Assembly (NCBI RefSeq): GCF_006335145.1
Contig: NZ_VDMN01000002.1
Span: 310,001-374,000 of the forward strand
Reading direction: 5' to 3'
Length of the DNA stretch: 64,000 nt
From: Aliirhizobium smilacinae
GTDB lineage: Bacteria; Pseudomonadota; Alphaproteobacteria; Rhizobiales; Rhizobiaceae
Shown: positions 9,452 to 19,326 of the stretch, piece by piece
How the letters are laid out: the number at the start of each line of letters is the position of its first letter
How positions within the stretch are numbered: the stretch's first letter is position 1
Program-made: the position numbers and the translations under genes
The notes under the pieces: model-generated
Told to the model about the DNA's origin: nothing
The model's database searches: none
The model's input: the letters and a program-made list of their open reading frames with translations, nothing else

Positions 9452-11854
9452 CTAGAAGGTCGAGGAAAGCTTGAATGTCACGGCGCGGGGTTCGCCATAA
9501 TAGTTCTGGCGCCTGGCGTTCCAGATCGACTGGTAATAACTTTTGTCGAAAATGTTGCTGACGGTCAGGCTCGCGCGAAGATGTTCGTTGAACTTGTAAG
9601 CGAGTTGCAGATCGGCGACGGCATAGCCTCCCTGACTGAAACGGGTATCGCCATCCATGTAATAGACGCCGCTGAAGGCCCGGATACCGCCGCCGATGCT
9701 CAGCCCCTCAAGCTTTCCCGTATCGAACGTATACTTGTTCCACAGGCGCAATGAATGCCTCGGAGACCGGGGCTCGAATACCGCATCACCTTTGTCGGCA
9801 TCATTCAGATAGTTGCTGGCGAGGTAGGTGTAACCAGCCGTCACCTCCCAGGATGGCAGCAACTCGCCGCTGATCTCCGCCTCGATGCCGCGGCTGCGGG
9901 CCTTGCCTGTCGCGATCGAAGAGCCCGGATAGTAAATATCCTCGACTGCCCGGTTCTGGTCCTCGATCTGGAAGAGTGCGAGGCTGGCATTGGCCGCACC
10001 GTCGAACAGCTCGGTCTTGACGCCGATCTCGTATTGCTTGCCTTCGCGCGGATCGATGACCTGGTTATCGAAGGTGACGGCATCCTGGGGTACGAAGATC
10101 GAGGCGTAGGACGCGTAGACCGATGTCGTGTCGGAGATATCGATGATGCCAGCCAGATAGGGCGTGAATTCGCTGTCGATGGAGGCGCTTGAGGTTTCCT
10201 CTCCGGTCGCCCGATTGGATGAGCGACTTTCCCACCAGCTCAGGCGCCCGCCGGCGATGATCGTGCCCCATTCCACCGGCTTGATCTGCGCCTGCCCGTA
10301 AAGTCCGTATTGGCTGCTCTTCACACCCTCGAACTTGGTGAACGGCATGTCCGGTTCGGGAAAGCTGTAATCCGGATCATAGATGTCGAAGGGAACCTTG
10401 GCAGCGCGCCCCTGGTCCATTTCCTCGCTGGACCGGTAATAGTCCGTGCCGACGAGCACTTTCTGCTCCAGACCACCGACATCGAATGGCAGGGCGACCG
10501 ATGTATCGAAATTGAAGTTGTTTTCCCGATCGATGCGATGCTCCGGTACAAGTTGCGTCATTCCGGTCGCCGGATCGACGGCGCCATCGACCCAGGCCAG
10601 CCTGCCGTCGCGAATGCGGTCGAGATAGCTGGTATTGACGTTCAGGATCGCTCCACCATCGAACTCGTGCTGAAGCTTGGCAAAGACGTCGGTCGACTTG
10701 GTCTTGCTATGGTTCCAGTCCGCTCCCGCGAAAGTCGAACGCGGAACGTCCAGAAGCCTGCCGTCGGCATAGGCCGGCAAACCACGCGAATTGCGGCCCT
10801 CGCTTTCCTGCCAGGTGCCGCCTACCGTCAACGTCGTCTGGTCCGTGATGTCGAAATCCAGCGTTCCGTAGATCAGCTTCCGATCATGATTGACGAGATC
10901 GACGAATGAAACTCCCTTGTCCCAGGCGCCGACGATACGCCCGCGTACCCCTCCATCCACGCTAAGCGAGCCACTGACATCGACATCCATACGGCGCCGG
11001 TCCCAGGAACCAACCGTAGCGTCGATCTTGATCTGCCGTTCATCGGTAGCCCGCTTGCGAACCAGGTTGACAGTACCGCCAGGCTCGCGCGCACCCTGCA
11101 GAATGCCGGCCGGCCCCTTGAGAACCTCGACGCGATCATAAATCGCCGTATCGAAAGTCATGACGTCGGCATTGCTGGAAATCGAACTGCCATCGACTTG
11201 AAGACTTGACGCTTCAAAGCCCCTGAACTGAATCTGTGTACGCTCGTTGAGTTCGTCGTTCTTGAGCGTCGTGGCACCATTCGTCGCGGCAACGACGTCT
11301 TGCACGCTGGTGAGATTCTGATCATCGATCTGCTGCCGGGTGACGACGGAGACCGAGTTGGGGATTTCACGGAGGTTTCGTTCCATCTTTCCGATGGTCA
11401 CGGTTTCTGCTCGATAGGAACCGCTTCCTTCCGTCATCGCGGATCCGCTCTGCAGCACGATAGGCTGAAGCGCCGTCGCATCGCCTGTGGTACCTTCTCC
11501 GTCGACAGCCGCGGCCGGATCGAAGATCTGTATGGTTCGTTCGTTGCTGAAGCGGTAGGACAGGCCAGTCCCGGAAAGCGCTGCGGAAAGTGCCTGTTCG
11601 GCGGTCATCGAGCCGCGAACCGGGTGGGCCTGCACCGTGATGCTGCGTGTTTCCCGGAAGACGACCGAAAAGCCGGTTATGCGCCCGATGTCGTTGACGG
11701 TCTGCGGCACCGGCTTGGCCGGGATATCGAACCCGAACTGGCGCGAGACGCTCTGCTCCACCACCTGAGCGATGGCCATTGAACCGCTGCTCATGCCCGT
11801 CAAAAACGCCGCCACCAGAACGCCCCGCGTTCCACGCACTCCATATCTCGCCAT
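9452..11854 (-). CDS. TonB-dependent ferric-siderophore receptor with STN signalling domain
   Basis: About 800 residues: signal peptide (MARYGVRGTRGVLVAAF..., cleavage near SMAIAQ), an STN/secretin-TonB domain (about 35-110), a plug domain starting with ETVTIGKMERNLREIPNSVSVV, and a 22-strand beta-barrel ending in the obligatory aromatic (KLSSTF). The STN domain marks a transducing receptor that signals occupied state to FecR, matching the fecR-fecI genes just upstream. Start at 11854 gives a normal signal peptide and has AGGGG nine bases upstream; a longer start at 11947 is possible. Located in the outer membrane. The siderophore is unknown. Confidence 0.92.
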   Translation of the reverse strand: MARYGVRGTRGVLVAAFLTGMSSGSMAIAQVVEQSVSRQFGFDIPAKPVPQTVNDIGRITGFSVVFRETRSITVQAHPVRGSMTAEQALSAALSGTGLSYRFSNERTIQIFDPAAAVDGEGTTGDATALQPIVLQSGSAMTEGSGSYRAETVTIGKMERNLREIPNSVSVVTRQQIDDQNLTSVQDVVAATNGATTLKNDELNERTQIQFRGFEASSLQVDGSSISSNADVMTFDTAIYDRVEVLKGPAGILQGAREPGGTVNLVRKRATDERQIKIDATVGSWDRRRMDVDVSGSLSVDGGVRGRIVGAWDKGVSFVDLVNHDRKLIYGTLDFDITDQTTLTVGGTWQESEGRNSRGLPAYADGRLLDVPRSTFAGADWNHSKTKSTDVFAKLQHEFDGGAILNVNTSYLDRIRDGRLAWVDGAVDPATGMTQLVPEHRIDRENNFNFDTSVALPFDVGGLEQKVLVGTDYYRSSEEMDQGRAAKVPFDIYDPDYSFPEPDMPFTKFEGVKSSQYGLYGQAQIKPVEWGTIIAGGRLSWWESRSSNRATGEETSSASIDSEFTPYLAGIIDISDTTSVYASYASIFVPQDAVTFDNQVIDPREGKQYEIGVKTELFDGAANASLALFQIEDQNRAVEDIYYPGSSIATGKARSRGIEAEISGELLPSWEVTAGYTYLASNYLNDADKGDAVFEPRSPRHSLRLWNKYTFDTGKLEGLSIGGGIRAFSGVYYMDGDTRFSQGGYAVADLQLAYKFNEHLRASLTVSNIFDKSYYQSIWNARRQNYYGEPRAVTFKLSSTF

Positions 11855-12013
11855 GCCGATCGACCCCTGCACATTCTTCCCCATTTGCACGAACGACCTG
11901 TCGGTGGTCATTCCTGCTACTGAAGCGTTCACGTACAAGAAGGCCAATCACTGAACCCTGACACGTGGATTTTTTTCGAAAATCGATTAACTATATGATT
12001 TTACGATGCAAAA

Positions 12014-13012
12014 TTATGGGCCTAGCACCGTGAGACGACTACCCAGGCTATGCATTCCAAACCCGACGCTGGCCTGAAGCGACGAGAGCGCCTCGTCAGT
12101 GTCTTCAAGCGAAAAACTTCCGGTAACCAGCTCGTCAGCAAGCGACGATGTTGCGATCACGATGCGCCCCTTGCGATACCGCCCGATCTCCTGAACGACG
12201 TCGGCAAGTCGTTTGCGATAGAACGTATATCGTCCGCCGCGCCATGCCAGCGCATCGTCCAGTTCGACCGGCTGGACCGTCGAAATGCCCTTGGGGCCGA
12301 AATGAACCTGTTGGCCGGGCTCCAGAACCTTCGGCTCCAATTGCCCATTGGCCGTGACGGAAACCCTGCCATGAGCGAGCGTCACTGAGGCGCCATCGGA
12401 CAGAAGCCGAACGTCGAAGCCTGTTCCCAGCACGCGGACCTCACCGTTCGCAGCGTCCACGACGAAGGGCACTTTGGAAGGTTCCACTTCAAAAAACGCA
12501 CCGCCGCGGATCAATCTTACGCGACGCTCGCCCGCTACAGACGTGTCCGCCAGCGCACTGTCTGCATCGAGAAGGACCGAGGATCCGTCCGCGAGCATGA
12601 CACTGCGCCTTTCCCCGCGTTCTGTTATGTAATCCGCACCAAAGTCCTCGATCAGGCCCGGTCGTTCCAGCCATACGGCACCCGATAGGAGCACAGCCAT
12701 CACGATCGCCAGCGCCCCGAGCCGCTTGGTCGTCTTGCGATCGCGCTTGGCCCGGTCCATTGCCTCAAGGTAGCCCGACAACTCGTCTGCCTCCTGCTCG
12801 GCCAACCGCTGTCCCGGACTTTCCATTGCATGCCAGAGCGCCTCGACGGAGCGGTAAGCCTCGAAATGCGCGGGGTCCGCCTGCAACCATCTTTCGAACT
12901 CGGCCTGTCGCGCCGCAGTCGGTTCTGCCAGCAACGCGATGAACCATTCCCTAGCAGTTTCGCGAGGGTCCTTGTGCGTTCTCCCGCGGGACTGACCTTC
13001 AATCGGGTTCAT
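12014..13012 (-). CDS. fecR: FecR-family anti-sigma regulator
   Basis: 332 residues: N-terminal cytoplasmic DUF4880 region (REWFIALLAEP, FERWLQADPAHFEAY), one transmembrane helix (about 99-115), then the periplasmic FecR domain (ERRSVMLADGSSVLLDADS; LIRGGAFFEVEP; VLGTGFDVR; LAHGRVSV) and a C-terminal secretin-like segment. It relays the state of the outer-membrane receptor to the ECF sigma factor. It lies 34 bases after the sigma gene and ahead of the receptor, the classic fecI-fecR-fecA order. Confidence 0.93.
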   Translation of the reverse strand: MNPIEGQSRGRTHKDPRETAREWFIALLAEPTAARQAEFERWLQADPAHFEAYRSVEALWHAMESPGQRLAEQEADELSGYLEAMDRAKRDRKTTKRLGALAIVMAVLLSGAVWLERPGLIEDFGADYITERGERRSVMLADGSSVLLDADSALADTSVAGERRVRLIRGGAFFEVEPSKVPFVVDAANGEVRVLGTGFDVRLLSDGASVTLAHGRVSVTANGQLEPKVLEPGQQVHFGPKGISTVQPVELDDALAWRGGRYTFYRKRLADVVQEIGRYRKGRIVIATSSLADELVTGSFSLEDTDEALSSLQASVGFGMHSLGSRLTVLGP

Positions 13013-13046
13013 GGCTTACCAGAAGTCCACCGTTGGGTTCCACCGG

Positions 13047-13538
13047 TCAGGCGACGCGCTCGCAGGCGGCGACGGCCCGTGCCATGTGCTTGGCCACCGC
13101 CCGTTGCGAGATGCCGAGGACCCCGGCGATCTCGGAAAAACTCCTACCGTGGATCCGATTCAAAAGGAAGATGTGCCGCGTTTGCTTGGGCAACGCAGCC
13201 AAGGCGTCATCAATGCTGCGAATGGACTGCCGGGCCGCTAATACCTCATCCGGAGAAGATGGCGTCGATGTATATTGCTCCGGCAGAATTCGGCTGAAAA
13301 ACTCATGGCGCCGCCGTTCGGCACGGACATGATCGATCGCCGCGTTGCGCGCGCACCGGGTAAGATAGGCGGCTTCGAGCCCGCTGCGCTCGGTTGCCCT
13401 TTCCCAGAGTCGAAGAAAGATATCGTGAACCAGATCGCACGCCGTCGATCGGCATCCTACACGCCGCCAGATCTGCCGTTCGAGCCTGGCATGTTCGGCT
13501 GCGTATAATGCAGCAACTTGATCTGTCGTTATACTCAT
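13047..13538 (-). CDS. fecI: ECF sigma factor, FecI-type
   Basis: About 163 residues with sigma region 2 (AAEHARLERQIWRR...ACDLVHDIFLRLWERA, ending in RCARNAAIDHVRAERRR) and region 4 helix-turn-helix (LPKQTRHIFLLNRIHGRSFSEIAGVLGISQRAVAKHMARA). The frame is open a further 61 codons upstream, but MSITTDQVAALYAAEH at 13538 matches the normal FecI start. It should direct RNA polymerase to the receptor-transport genes when FecR signals. No clear iron-responsive operator was recognised upstream. Confidence 0.92.
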   Translation of the reverse strand: MSITTDQVAALYAAEHARLERQIWRRVGCRSTACDLVHDIFLRLWERATERSGLEAAYLTRCARNAAIDHVRAERRRHEFFSRILPEQYTSTPSSPDEVLAARQSIRSIDDALAALPKQTRHIFLLNRIHGRSFSEIAGVLGISQRAVAKHMARAVAACERVA

Positions 13539-14051
13539 TATGAAAATCGACACTCTGAAAAAGGGATTAAGGATTGCTACGAAAGTCGCGGAAGTGACGC
13601 AACCTCTACAATTTAGACAAACTCCGCCGAGAGTTTTCCCGCTCTCTAAATCCTTCCTTATATCCTCATGTTTTTTCAGTAAAAATCGGGATATGCTGGT
13701 TTCAGACTCCGCTCTCGGCACGCATATTCAGTGCTGTACCGATGCACGCTTTTCGGCGAGCGTTGCCAAGATGCGACAGAGAACGACTGGCTCGATGAGA
13801 AATGCCCCGAACTCGTGAACGCTCACGATTGCGCCTGACGGTGCCAGGTACCCCATACAAATGTTCGCCACCGACACACTTGCCACCTGCAGGATCTCCG
13901 TCTTTCGGTTGATGCGCACCCATCACATTTGAGGTGTGCGGCGAACCAGGCCATCCTAATTGCTGACGTCCGCCTGCGGGATTTATCGGGCAGGATGATG
14001 AGGCCGCAACGGTGCCGGCAAATCTACAATTGTCATAAGATGAGGATTGAG
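13539..14051. other. Intergenic stretch between fecI and the type I secretion genes
   Basis: About 513 bases separate two divergent operons, so it must hold promoters for both. The part next to fecI (13550-13690) is richer in A/T. No Fur, RirA or Irr box could be called with confidence by eye. A small minus-strand frame (13728-13919) inside it is described separately. Confidence 0.5.
13728..13919 (-). CDS. Small hypothetical protein, weak
   Basis: A 63-codon frame with GTG start and good third-position GC bias, reading VRINRKTEILQVAS...GYLAPSGAIVSVHEFG...LATLAEKRASVQH. An in-frame TGA lies immediately upstream, so this is either a complete micro-protein or the end of a decayed gene. It lies about 190 bases upstream of fecI on the same strand. 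No family recognised; no strong ribosome site. Confidence 0.3.
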   Translation of the reverse strand: MRINRKTEILQVASVSVANICMGYLAPSGAIVSVHEFGAFLIEPVVLCRILATLAEKRASVQH

Positions 14052-14354
14052 ATGACGGACGAGTTGTATTGCGACGGCATCAGCGAGATCACCGTAACGG
14101 GTCCAATCGTCCGTTTGGACATGACGTCCCTTTCTCCCAGCAAACGCGACAGCAACGGAAACCCGGAACCGGTTCTCCGCCAGCGGGTCATCATGCCGAT
14201 AGAAGCTTTCGCCAATTCCGTCGATCTCATGCAGAAGGCCTTGACCGGGCTGGTCGAGGCCGGTGCCTTGCGGCGGAATTCTCCCGTGACGCCTGCGGGC
14301 GATGGCGCTCTTCTTGAGCCGCCGTCGGCAAATACATCGCCGAACTTTAATTGA
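14052..14354 (+). CDS. Small conserved-looking protein ahead of the type I exporter
   Basis: About 100 residues, no signal peptide or membrane segment. The core ISEITVTGPIVRLDM...RVIMPIEAFANSVDLMQKALTGL looks like an all-beta start followed by a helix, with a disordered tail rich in P, S and N. The layout (beta strands, then RV-M and a helical end) recalls small DUF3467-like proteins, but that is only a resemblance. ATG at 14052 has GAGG about seven bases upstream. It ends 32 bases before the exporter start and is probably co-transcribed; it may be an accessory or chaperone of that secretion system (inference). Confidence 0.6.
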   Translation: MTDELYCDGISEITVTGPIVRLDMTSLSPSKRDSNGNPEPVLRQRVIMPIEAFANSVDLMQKALTGLVEAGALRRNSPVTPAGDGALLEPPSANTSPNFN

Positions 14355-14385
14355 CGGCAAATCGCAAAAGGCCCCGACTGAAGCC

Positions 14386-16530
14386 ATGAGCGAGCTCATA
14401 CACACCAACCTTCACTGTCTTTGCTTGGTCGGCCGCCATCATGGGGTCGACCTTTCACCTGAACGACTGCAGCATGACTACGACGTGGGAGACGCACCGA
14501 TATCGACACGCCAGCTGCTTCTGATGGCGAAGGATGCGGGCCTGCGTGCACGCAGTTTGAATCTGAATTGGCATTCACTCTTCAAACTCGGCGAAGCCTA
14601 CCCGGTGCTTGCCGAGCTGGAAAACGGCAACTGGATCGTGATCGCAGGCGCATATGCGATAGACGGCGTCGAGACCATACGGGTTCTCGATCCGCTTGCC
14701 CAACGGCCGGAATCCCTCATCTTGACCGAGGACCAGTTCTCGATCCGCTGGCGCGGCAGCGTCGTCCTGATCAAGCGCGGATACAGGATCATGGACGACG
14801 ACCAGCCGTTCGGGCTTCGCTGGTTCGTCCCGGATATCATTCGCCAGCGCAGTCTTTTTCGCGATGTCGGCTTGGCGGCCATTATCCTCTATGGGCTGGG
14901 CCTTGCAACCCCACTGTTCTTTCAGCTCGTGATCGACAAGGTTCTGGTTCACCAGAGCTATGCGACACTGGCGGTGCTGACGGTGGGAATTGCGATCGCG
15001 CTGGTTTTCGACGCGATCTTCACCTTTCTGCGCCGCTATATCCTTCTTTACGCGACGAACAGGATAGATATCCGGGTCGCGACCAGAACCTTCGGCCATT
15101 TGCTGTTTTTGCCGATTGCCCTCTTCGAGCAGGCGTCGGCGGGCGTGTTGGTAAAACATATGCAGCAGACTGGCCGAATTCGCGAATTCCTGACCGGTCG
15201 CCTGTTCCTGACGCTACTGGACGGACTGTCGCTGCTGGTCTTCGTGCCCATCCTTTTCCTCTACAGCGTCAAGCTGACACTTGTTGTTCTGGGCTTCACG
15301 GCTCTTGTCGCGCTTGTCGTGGCCTTGCTGGTCGGGCCGTTTCAACGACGGCTCCAGGCGCTTTATCAAGCGGAAGGAGAACGCCAGGCCCTTCTGGTAG
15401 AAACCGTGCACGGAATGCGGACAGTGAAATCGCTGGCCCTCGAGCCGCGTCAAAGGAAGGTGTGGGACGACCAGTCGGCGCGGTCCATCTCCGTCCGCTT
15501 CCATGTCGACAAGATCTCCACGGCTGCCCAGGCGCTGACGGGGCTCCTGGAAAAGCTGATGAGTGTCGCCATCATCGGGCTCGGGGCGCTGGCCGTGTTC
15601 GACAACGCAATGACGATCGGCGCCCTTGTGGCGTTCAACATGCTGGCGGGTCGGGTTTCGGGGCCCCTGCTGCAGATCGTTACCATGGTGCATGAATACC
15701 AAGAGGTCGCTTTATCTGTGCGCATGCTCGGAGAGATCATGAACCAGCGACCGGAACAGTTCGGCCGCGGCAGAGGCATCAGCCCCGCTCTCACCGGCCG
15801 CATTGAATTTGACAAAATCTCGTTCCGCTACGGGCCGGATGGCGCGCCGGCGCTCGACGATGTCACCTTTACTATTCCGGCCGGCTCCCTGTTCGGCATC
15901 GTGGGTAGAAGCGGTTCAGGCAAGACGACCGTAACCCGGCTCATCCAGGGTCTCTACCAGAACCAGCAGGGCATCATTCGCGTTGACGGTTATGACAGTC
16001 GCGAGATTGATCTCGTGCATTTGCGGACGAATATAGGCGTCGTGCTGCAGGACAATTTCCTCTTCCGCGGAACCGTGCGGGACAATATCGCGGCCACCAA
16101 GCCGGGCGCAACAATCGAAGAGATCATCGCGGCGGCCCAACTGGCCGGTGCGGAAGAGTTCATCGAACGTTTGCCGCGGGGCTTCGACACGATGCTGGAG
16201 GAAAATGCCAGCAACCTTTCCGGCGGCCAGAGGCAGCGTCTTGCCATCGCCCGCGCCCTGATCACCGATCCCAAACTGCTTATCCTCGACGAGGCAACCA
16301 GCGCTCTCGATCCCGACAGCGAAGCGATCATCAGGCAAAACCTGAGCAAGATCGCCGCAGGTCGTACGGTTATCATCGTTTCACACCGTCTTTCGACGTT
16401 GGTCGATGCCGACGCGATCCTCGTGCTGGAACGAGGCAAGATTGCCGATATCGGCCCGCATGATCAGCTCGTATCCCGCTGCATGACCTATCGTCACCTG
16501 TGGGCACAGCAGATGAGGCAAGTGGCATGA
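14386..16530 (+). CDS. Type I secretion ABC exporter, HlyB-like, with degenerate C39 domain
   Basis: About 714 residues: N-terminal C39-like domain (about 1-125), six-helix transmembrane domain (about 150-420) and ATPase domain (about 475-710) with Walker A GRSGSGKTT, signature NLSGGQRQRLAIARAL, Walker B LLILDEATSALD and switch His in IIVSHRLS. In the C39-like domain the catalytic Cys position falls in HTNLHCLCLVGRHHG and appears replaced by Leu, and no matching His is evident, so it is probably a non-proteolytic binding domain as in HlyB, for substrates with C-terminal signals. Coupled by ATGA overlap to its adaptor. Confidence 0.92.
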   Translation: MSELIHTNLHCLCLVGRHHGVDLSPERLQHDYDVGDAPISTRQLLLMAKDAGLRARSLNLNWHSLFKLGEAYPVLAELENGNWIVIAGAYAIDGVETIRVLDPLAQRPESLILTEDQFSIRWRGSVVLIKRGYRIMDDDQPFGLRWFVPDIIRQRSLFRDVGLAAIILYGLGLATPLFFQLVIDKVLVHQSYATLAVLTVGIAIALVFDAIFTFLRRYILLYATNRIDIRVATRTFGHLLFLPIALFEQASAGVLVKHMQQTGRIREFLTGRLFLTLLDGLSLLVFVPILFLYSVKLTLVVLGFTALVALVVALLVGPFQRRLQALYQAEGERQALLVETVHGMRTVKSLALEPRQRKVWDDQSARSISVRFHVDKISTAAQALTGLLEKLMSVAIIGLGALAVFDNAMTIGALVAFNMLAGRVSGPLLQIVTMVHEYQEVALSVRMLGEIMNQRPEQFGRGRGISPALTGRIEFDKISFRYGPDGAPALDDVTFTIPAGSLFGIVGRSGSGKTTVTRLIQGLYQNQQGIIRVDGYDSREIDLVHLRTNIGVVLQDNFLFRGTVRDNIAATKPGATIEEIIAAAQLAGAEEFIERLPRGFDTMLEENASNLSGGQRQRLAIARALITDPKLLILDEATSALDPDSEAIIRQNLSKIAAGRTVIIVSHRLSTLVDADAILVLERGKIADIGPHDQLVSRCMTYRHLWAQQMRQVA

Positions 16531-17930
16531 CGCCGGCGCCTCAGGGCGAAAACTTGCCCGTTCCCATTTCGAAGCGCGGATCTGCCCTCGTATCGAAGCA
16601 GCAGCTTTCGGCAGTGATCATCGACTTCCAGTCGGATGCCGTCGAGCTCGAAGAACGACCGCCGCCGCGGGTAGCGAAGGTGACGCTCTATGCGCTTTCG
16701 ACACTTATTGGTGCCATAATCCTCTGGACTTCCGTATCGGAAGTCGATGAGGTCGTTGTCGCAACGGGCAAGCTTGTCACGAGCCAGCCCACCATGGTTG
16801 TCCAGCCATTGGAAACCTCCATCATCCGCACTCTCGACGTCACCGTCGGCGAGATCGTTCATGCCGGCCAAAATCTTGCGACGCTTGACCCGACTTTTAG
16901 CGAGGCCGACGTGGTCCAGCAGCGATCGAGGCTCAACGCATTCGATGCGCAGGTGAAACGGCTCGAAGCAGAAATGGCGGGGCGAGATTATCCGGCACTG
17001 GCCGGCACTTCGTCCGACGAGCAGCTCCAAGCCGCACTCTTTCGACAGAGGGATGCCTATCATCGTGCGCAGGTGCAGAATTACGACTCGCAAATTGCGG
17101 GTCAGTCGGCAACGATTTCCGCCGGCAATGACCAGGCCAGGATACTTCAGGGCCGATTGGACACGCTGGGCCAGATCGAGACCACCCGTGAGGGTCTTTA
17201 CCGCAGAGACGCCGGCTCGCTGCTTCTGCTTCTCGTCGCGAGAGACGCGCGTCTCGATGTCGATGCCGATCTAGCGGCCATTCGCGGCAAGAGCGCTGAA
17301 GCGGAGCACGCGCTGAAAAAGCTGACGGCAGAAAAACAGGCGTTTCTGGAGGACTTTCGCAGGGCGACAATGGAACAGCTCGTCGAACTGCGCGATCAGC
17401 GCGATACGGCGACCGAGGAACTCAAAAAGATGGAATTGCGGCGCATGATGGTGACCCTCAAGGCGCCGGCTGATGCGGTGGTACTCGATCTTGCCCAGCG
17501 CTCGGTCGGCTCAGTCGTACGCGACGCCGAACCGATCGTGACCTTGGTGCCCCTCGATGTTCCGCTGGAAGCCGAGGTATCGGTCAGTTCCCTCGACATC
17601 GCCCGCATCGCCGACGGCATGGATGTCCGCATCAAGCTGGATGCCTATCCGTTCCAGAAATTCGGCACCGCTTCCGGCAGCGTCAAGGTTATCAGCAGAG
17701 ATACGTTCGAACCGACCCAGCAGGAGGTAACGGCAGGGCGGTCTCCCCTGCCATTCTTCAGGGCCCGGGTCGCTCTCAACGACACCCGCCTTCGCGCACC
17801 GGAGGAAGCCGTCAGGTTGCTACCTGGCATGACCGTCTCTGCCGAAATCAAAGTAGGACGTCGCACCATTATTTCGTATATTCTGTATCCGCTGATCAAA
17901 GGCCTCGATAGTGCCCTGCGCGAGCCGTAA
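16527..17930 (+). CDS. HlyD-family type I secretion membrane-fusion protein
   Basis: About 467 residues: cytoplasmic N-terminus, one transmembrane helix (about 53-72), lipoyl-like half motifs (TVGEIVHAGQNLATLDPT), long coiled coil (about 125-330, with RDQRDTATEELKKME) and a C-terminal beta-barrel region (VPLEAEVSVSSLDIARI; LLPGMTVSAEIKVGRRTIISYILYPL by position at the end). It bridges the ABC exporter to an outer-membrane TolC-type channel; no tolC gene is in the window. Its ATG overlaps the exporter stop. Confidence 0.93.
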   Translation: MTPAPQGENLPVPISKRGSALVSKQQLSAVIIDFQSDAVELEERPPPRVAKVTLYALSTLIGAIILWTSVSEVDEVVVATGKLVTSQPTMVVQPLETSIIRTLDVTVGEIVHAGQNLATLDPTFSEADVVQQRSRLNAFDAQVKRLEAEMAGRDYPALAGTSSDEQLQAALFRQRDAYHRAQVQNYDSQIAGQSATISAGNDQARILQGRLDTLGQIETTREGLYRRDAGSLLLLLVARDARLDVDADLAAIRGKSAEAEHALKKLTAEKQAFLEDFRRATMEQLVELRDQRDTATEELKKMELRRMMVTLKAPADAVVLDLAQRSVGSVVRDAEPIVTLVPLDVPLEAEVSVSSLDIARIADGMDVRIKLDAYPFQKFGTASGSVKVISRDTFEPTQQEVTAGRSPLPFFRARVALNDTRLRAPEEAVRLLPGMTVSAEIKVGRRTIISYILYPLIKGLDSALREP

Positions 17931-18082
17931 CGCCTCGCTGCCTCGGCTTAAAAAATGCGAAAGAGATGGGCAGCAGCATACCTGATGCGACCTACCGATG
18001 CGTCGCTTGCCTTTGCTGTTATCCCGAATGCAGATAGAAAATAACGATTGTAGTTCGCCGGGCAAACAGGAAACAGACATTT

Positions 18083-19267
18083 CTACCAAGCAGGAAACGG
18101 GTCCTTGAGATTGCCCCAGCCGCGCGGATTAGAGCTGGCCAGACATCCGTCCAATCCGGCTCGTATGCCGGTCTCATCCATATCCACACCGATAAACACG
18201 AGTTCCTGACGGCGATCGCCCCATGCATTGTCCCACCAGCTTTCTACATGCTGACGAAACTGCTGATGGCTTGGCCAGTCCTGCCGGGGAACGGCCGCCC
18301 ACCAGAGCCCCATGGGCTCGCAGCGGCGCTGCACCCCGGCGACTGACATTAACCCGACGTGACGCGGACGCGTCGCAAGCCAGAAATGGCCTTTGGCGCG
18401 AATGACGCCGGGCCACGTCTCGTCCAGAAACGCCCTGAATTTTTCCGGATCGAACGGACGCCTGGTGCGATAGACGAAGCTCGAAATCCCGTATTCATCG
18501 GTCTCGGGTACATGGTCGCCCGGGCTGTACAGCTCCTTGTGCCATAACGGATGGGCCGCAGCCTTCTCTTCATCGAAGAGACCGGTATTGAGAATGGTCG
18601 CCAGAGCGACCTCGCCGAAGTCGACCTCCACCTGGCGTGCATCAGGATTGAGCGCAGCAACTGTCTTCCTGACCTCTGCCCGGATCTCTTCGGTCACGTC
18701 AGAGATCTTGTTGATCACGACGATATCGGCAAACTCGATCTGATCGACCAGCAGATCGATCAGTGTCCGCTGGTCCTCGCTGTCGCGCTCCAGGCCACGG
18801 TCACGGAGCAGGTCGGCGCTGCTGTAATCGGCAAAAAGGCTGGCAGCATCGACAACGGTCACCATCGTGTCGAGTTTGGCGAAGTCGGAAAGTGAACTGC
18901 CGTTCTCGTCCCGGAAGGAAAACGTCGCCGCGATCGGGCGCGGTTCCGCAATGCCGGTTCCTTCGATCAGAAGATAGTCGTATCGCCTCTCTTCGGCCAG
19001 GTGCCGCACCTCCGCCAGAAGATCTTCACGCAAGGTGCAACATATGCAGCCATTGCTGAGCTCAACCAGCGTCTCCGTCGTATGCGAGAGGTTGCAGTTG
19101 CCGTTGCGAATGAGGCTGGCGTCTATGCTCACCTCGCTCATATCGTTGACGATGACGGCGACCCGCAGCCCCTCGCGATTGGTGAGCACATGACTGAGGA
19201 GCGTCGTCTTGCCTGCTCCGAGAAACCCAGCGAGCACGGTCACCGGCAGCCGGTCGTCCCTGCTCAT
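18083..19267 (-). CDS. COG0523/CobW-family GTP-dependent metal chaperone
   Basis: About 394 residues: GTPase domain with Walker [10 protein letters not shown], the metal-binding CxCC motif in [20 protein letters not shown] (switch/Walker B region), NKISD base-recognition motif, then a CobW C-terminal domain (about 270-380). Such proteins insert or traffic zinc, cobalt or iron. The start at 19267 places the P-loop about 15 residues in, normal for the family; an ATG at 19318, eight bases after the upstream gene's stop, is an alternative. It follows the large dimethylformamidase-like protein on the same strand. Which metal and client it serves is unknown. Confidence 0.88.
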   Translation of the reverse strand: MSRDDRLPVTVLAGFLGAGKTTLLSHVLTNREGLRVAVIVNDMSEVSIDASLIRNGNCNLSHTTETLVELSNGCICCTLREDLLAEVRHLAEERRYDYLLIEGTGIAEPRPIAATFSFRDENGSSLSDFAKLDTMVTVVDAASLFADYSSADLLRDRGLERDSEDQRTLIDLLVDQIEFADIVVINKISDVTEEIRAEVRKTVAALNPDARQVEVDFGEVALATILNTGLFDEEKAAAHPLWHKELYSPGDHVPETDEYGISSFVYRTRRPFDPEKFRAFLDETWPGVIRAKGHFWLATRPRHVGLMSVAGVQRRCEPMGLWWAAVPRQDWPSHQQFRQHVESWWDNAWGDRRQELVFIGVDMDETGIRAGLDGCLASSNPRGWGNLKDPFPAW

Positions 19268-19326
19268 CGGAGGTGTTTGCGCGGTATCGGCTTCGTGCTG
19301 CACCCTGCTCTGCCCCATTTGATGCG

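Noticed and set aside
8756-9754. 332-codon plus-strand frame over the ATPase and receptor end
   Set aside because: It crosses two well-supported minus-strand genes and shows no recognisable domain.
13600-13690. Possible iron-responsive operator ahead of fecI
   Set aside because: Only loose AT-rich half-sites; nothing matched a Fur, RirA or Irr pattern well enough to list.
14568-15695. 375-codon plus-strand frame inside the exporter
   Set aside because: Alternate frame of the type I exporter, which has complete ATPase motifs in its own frame.
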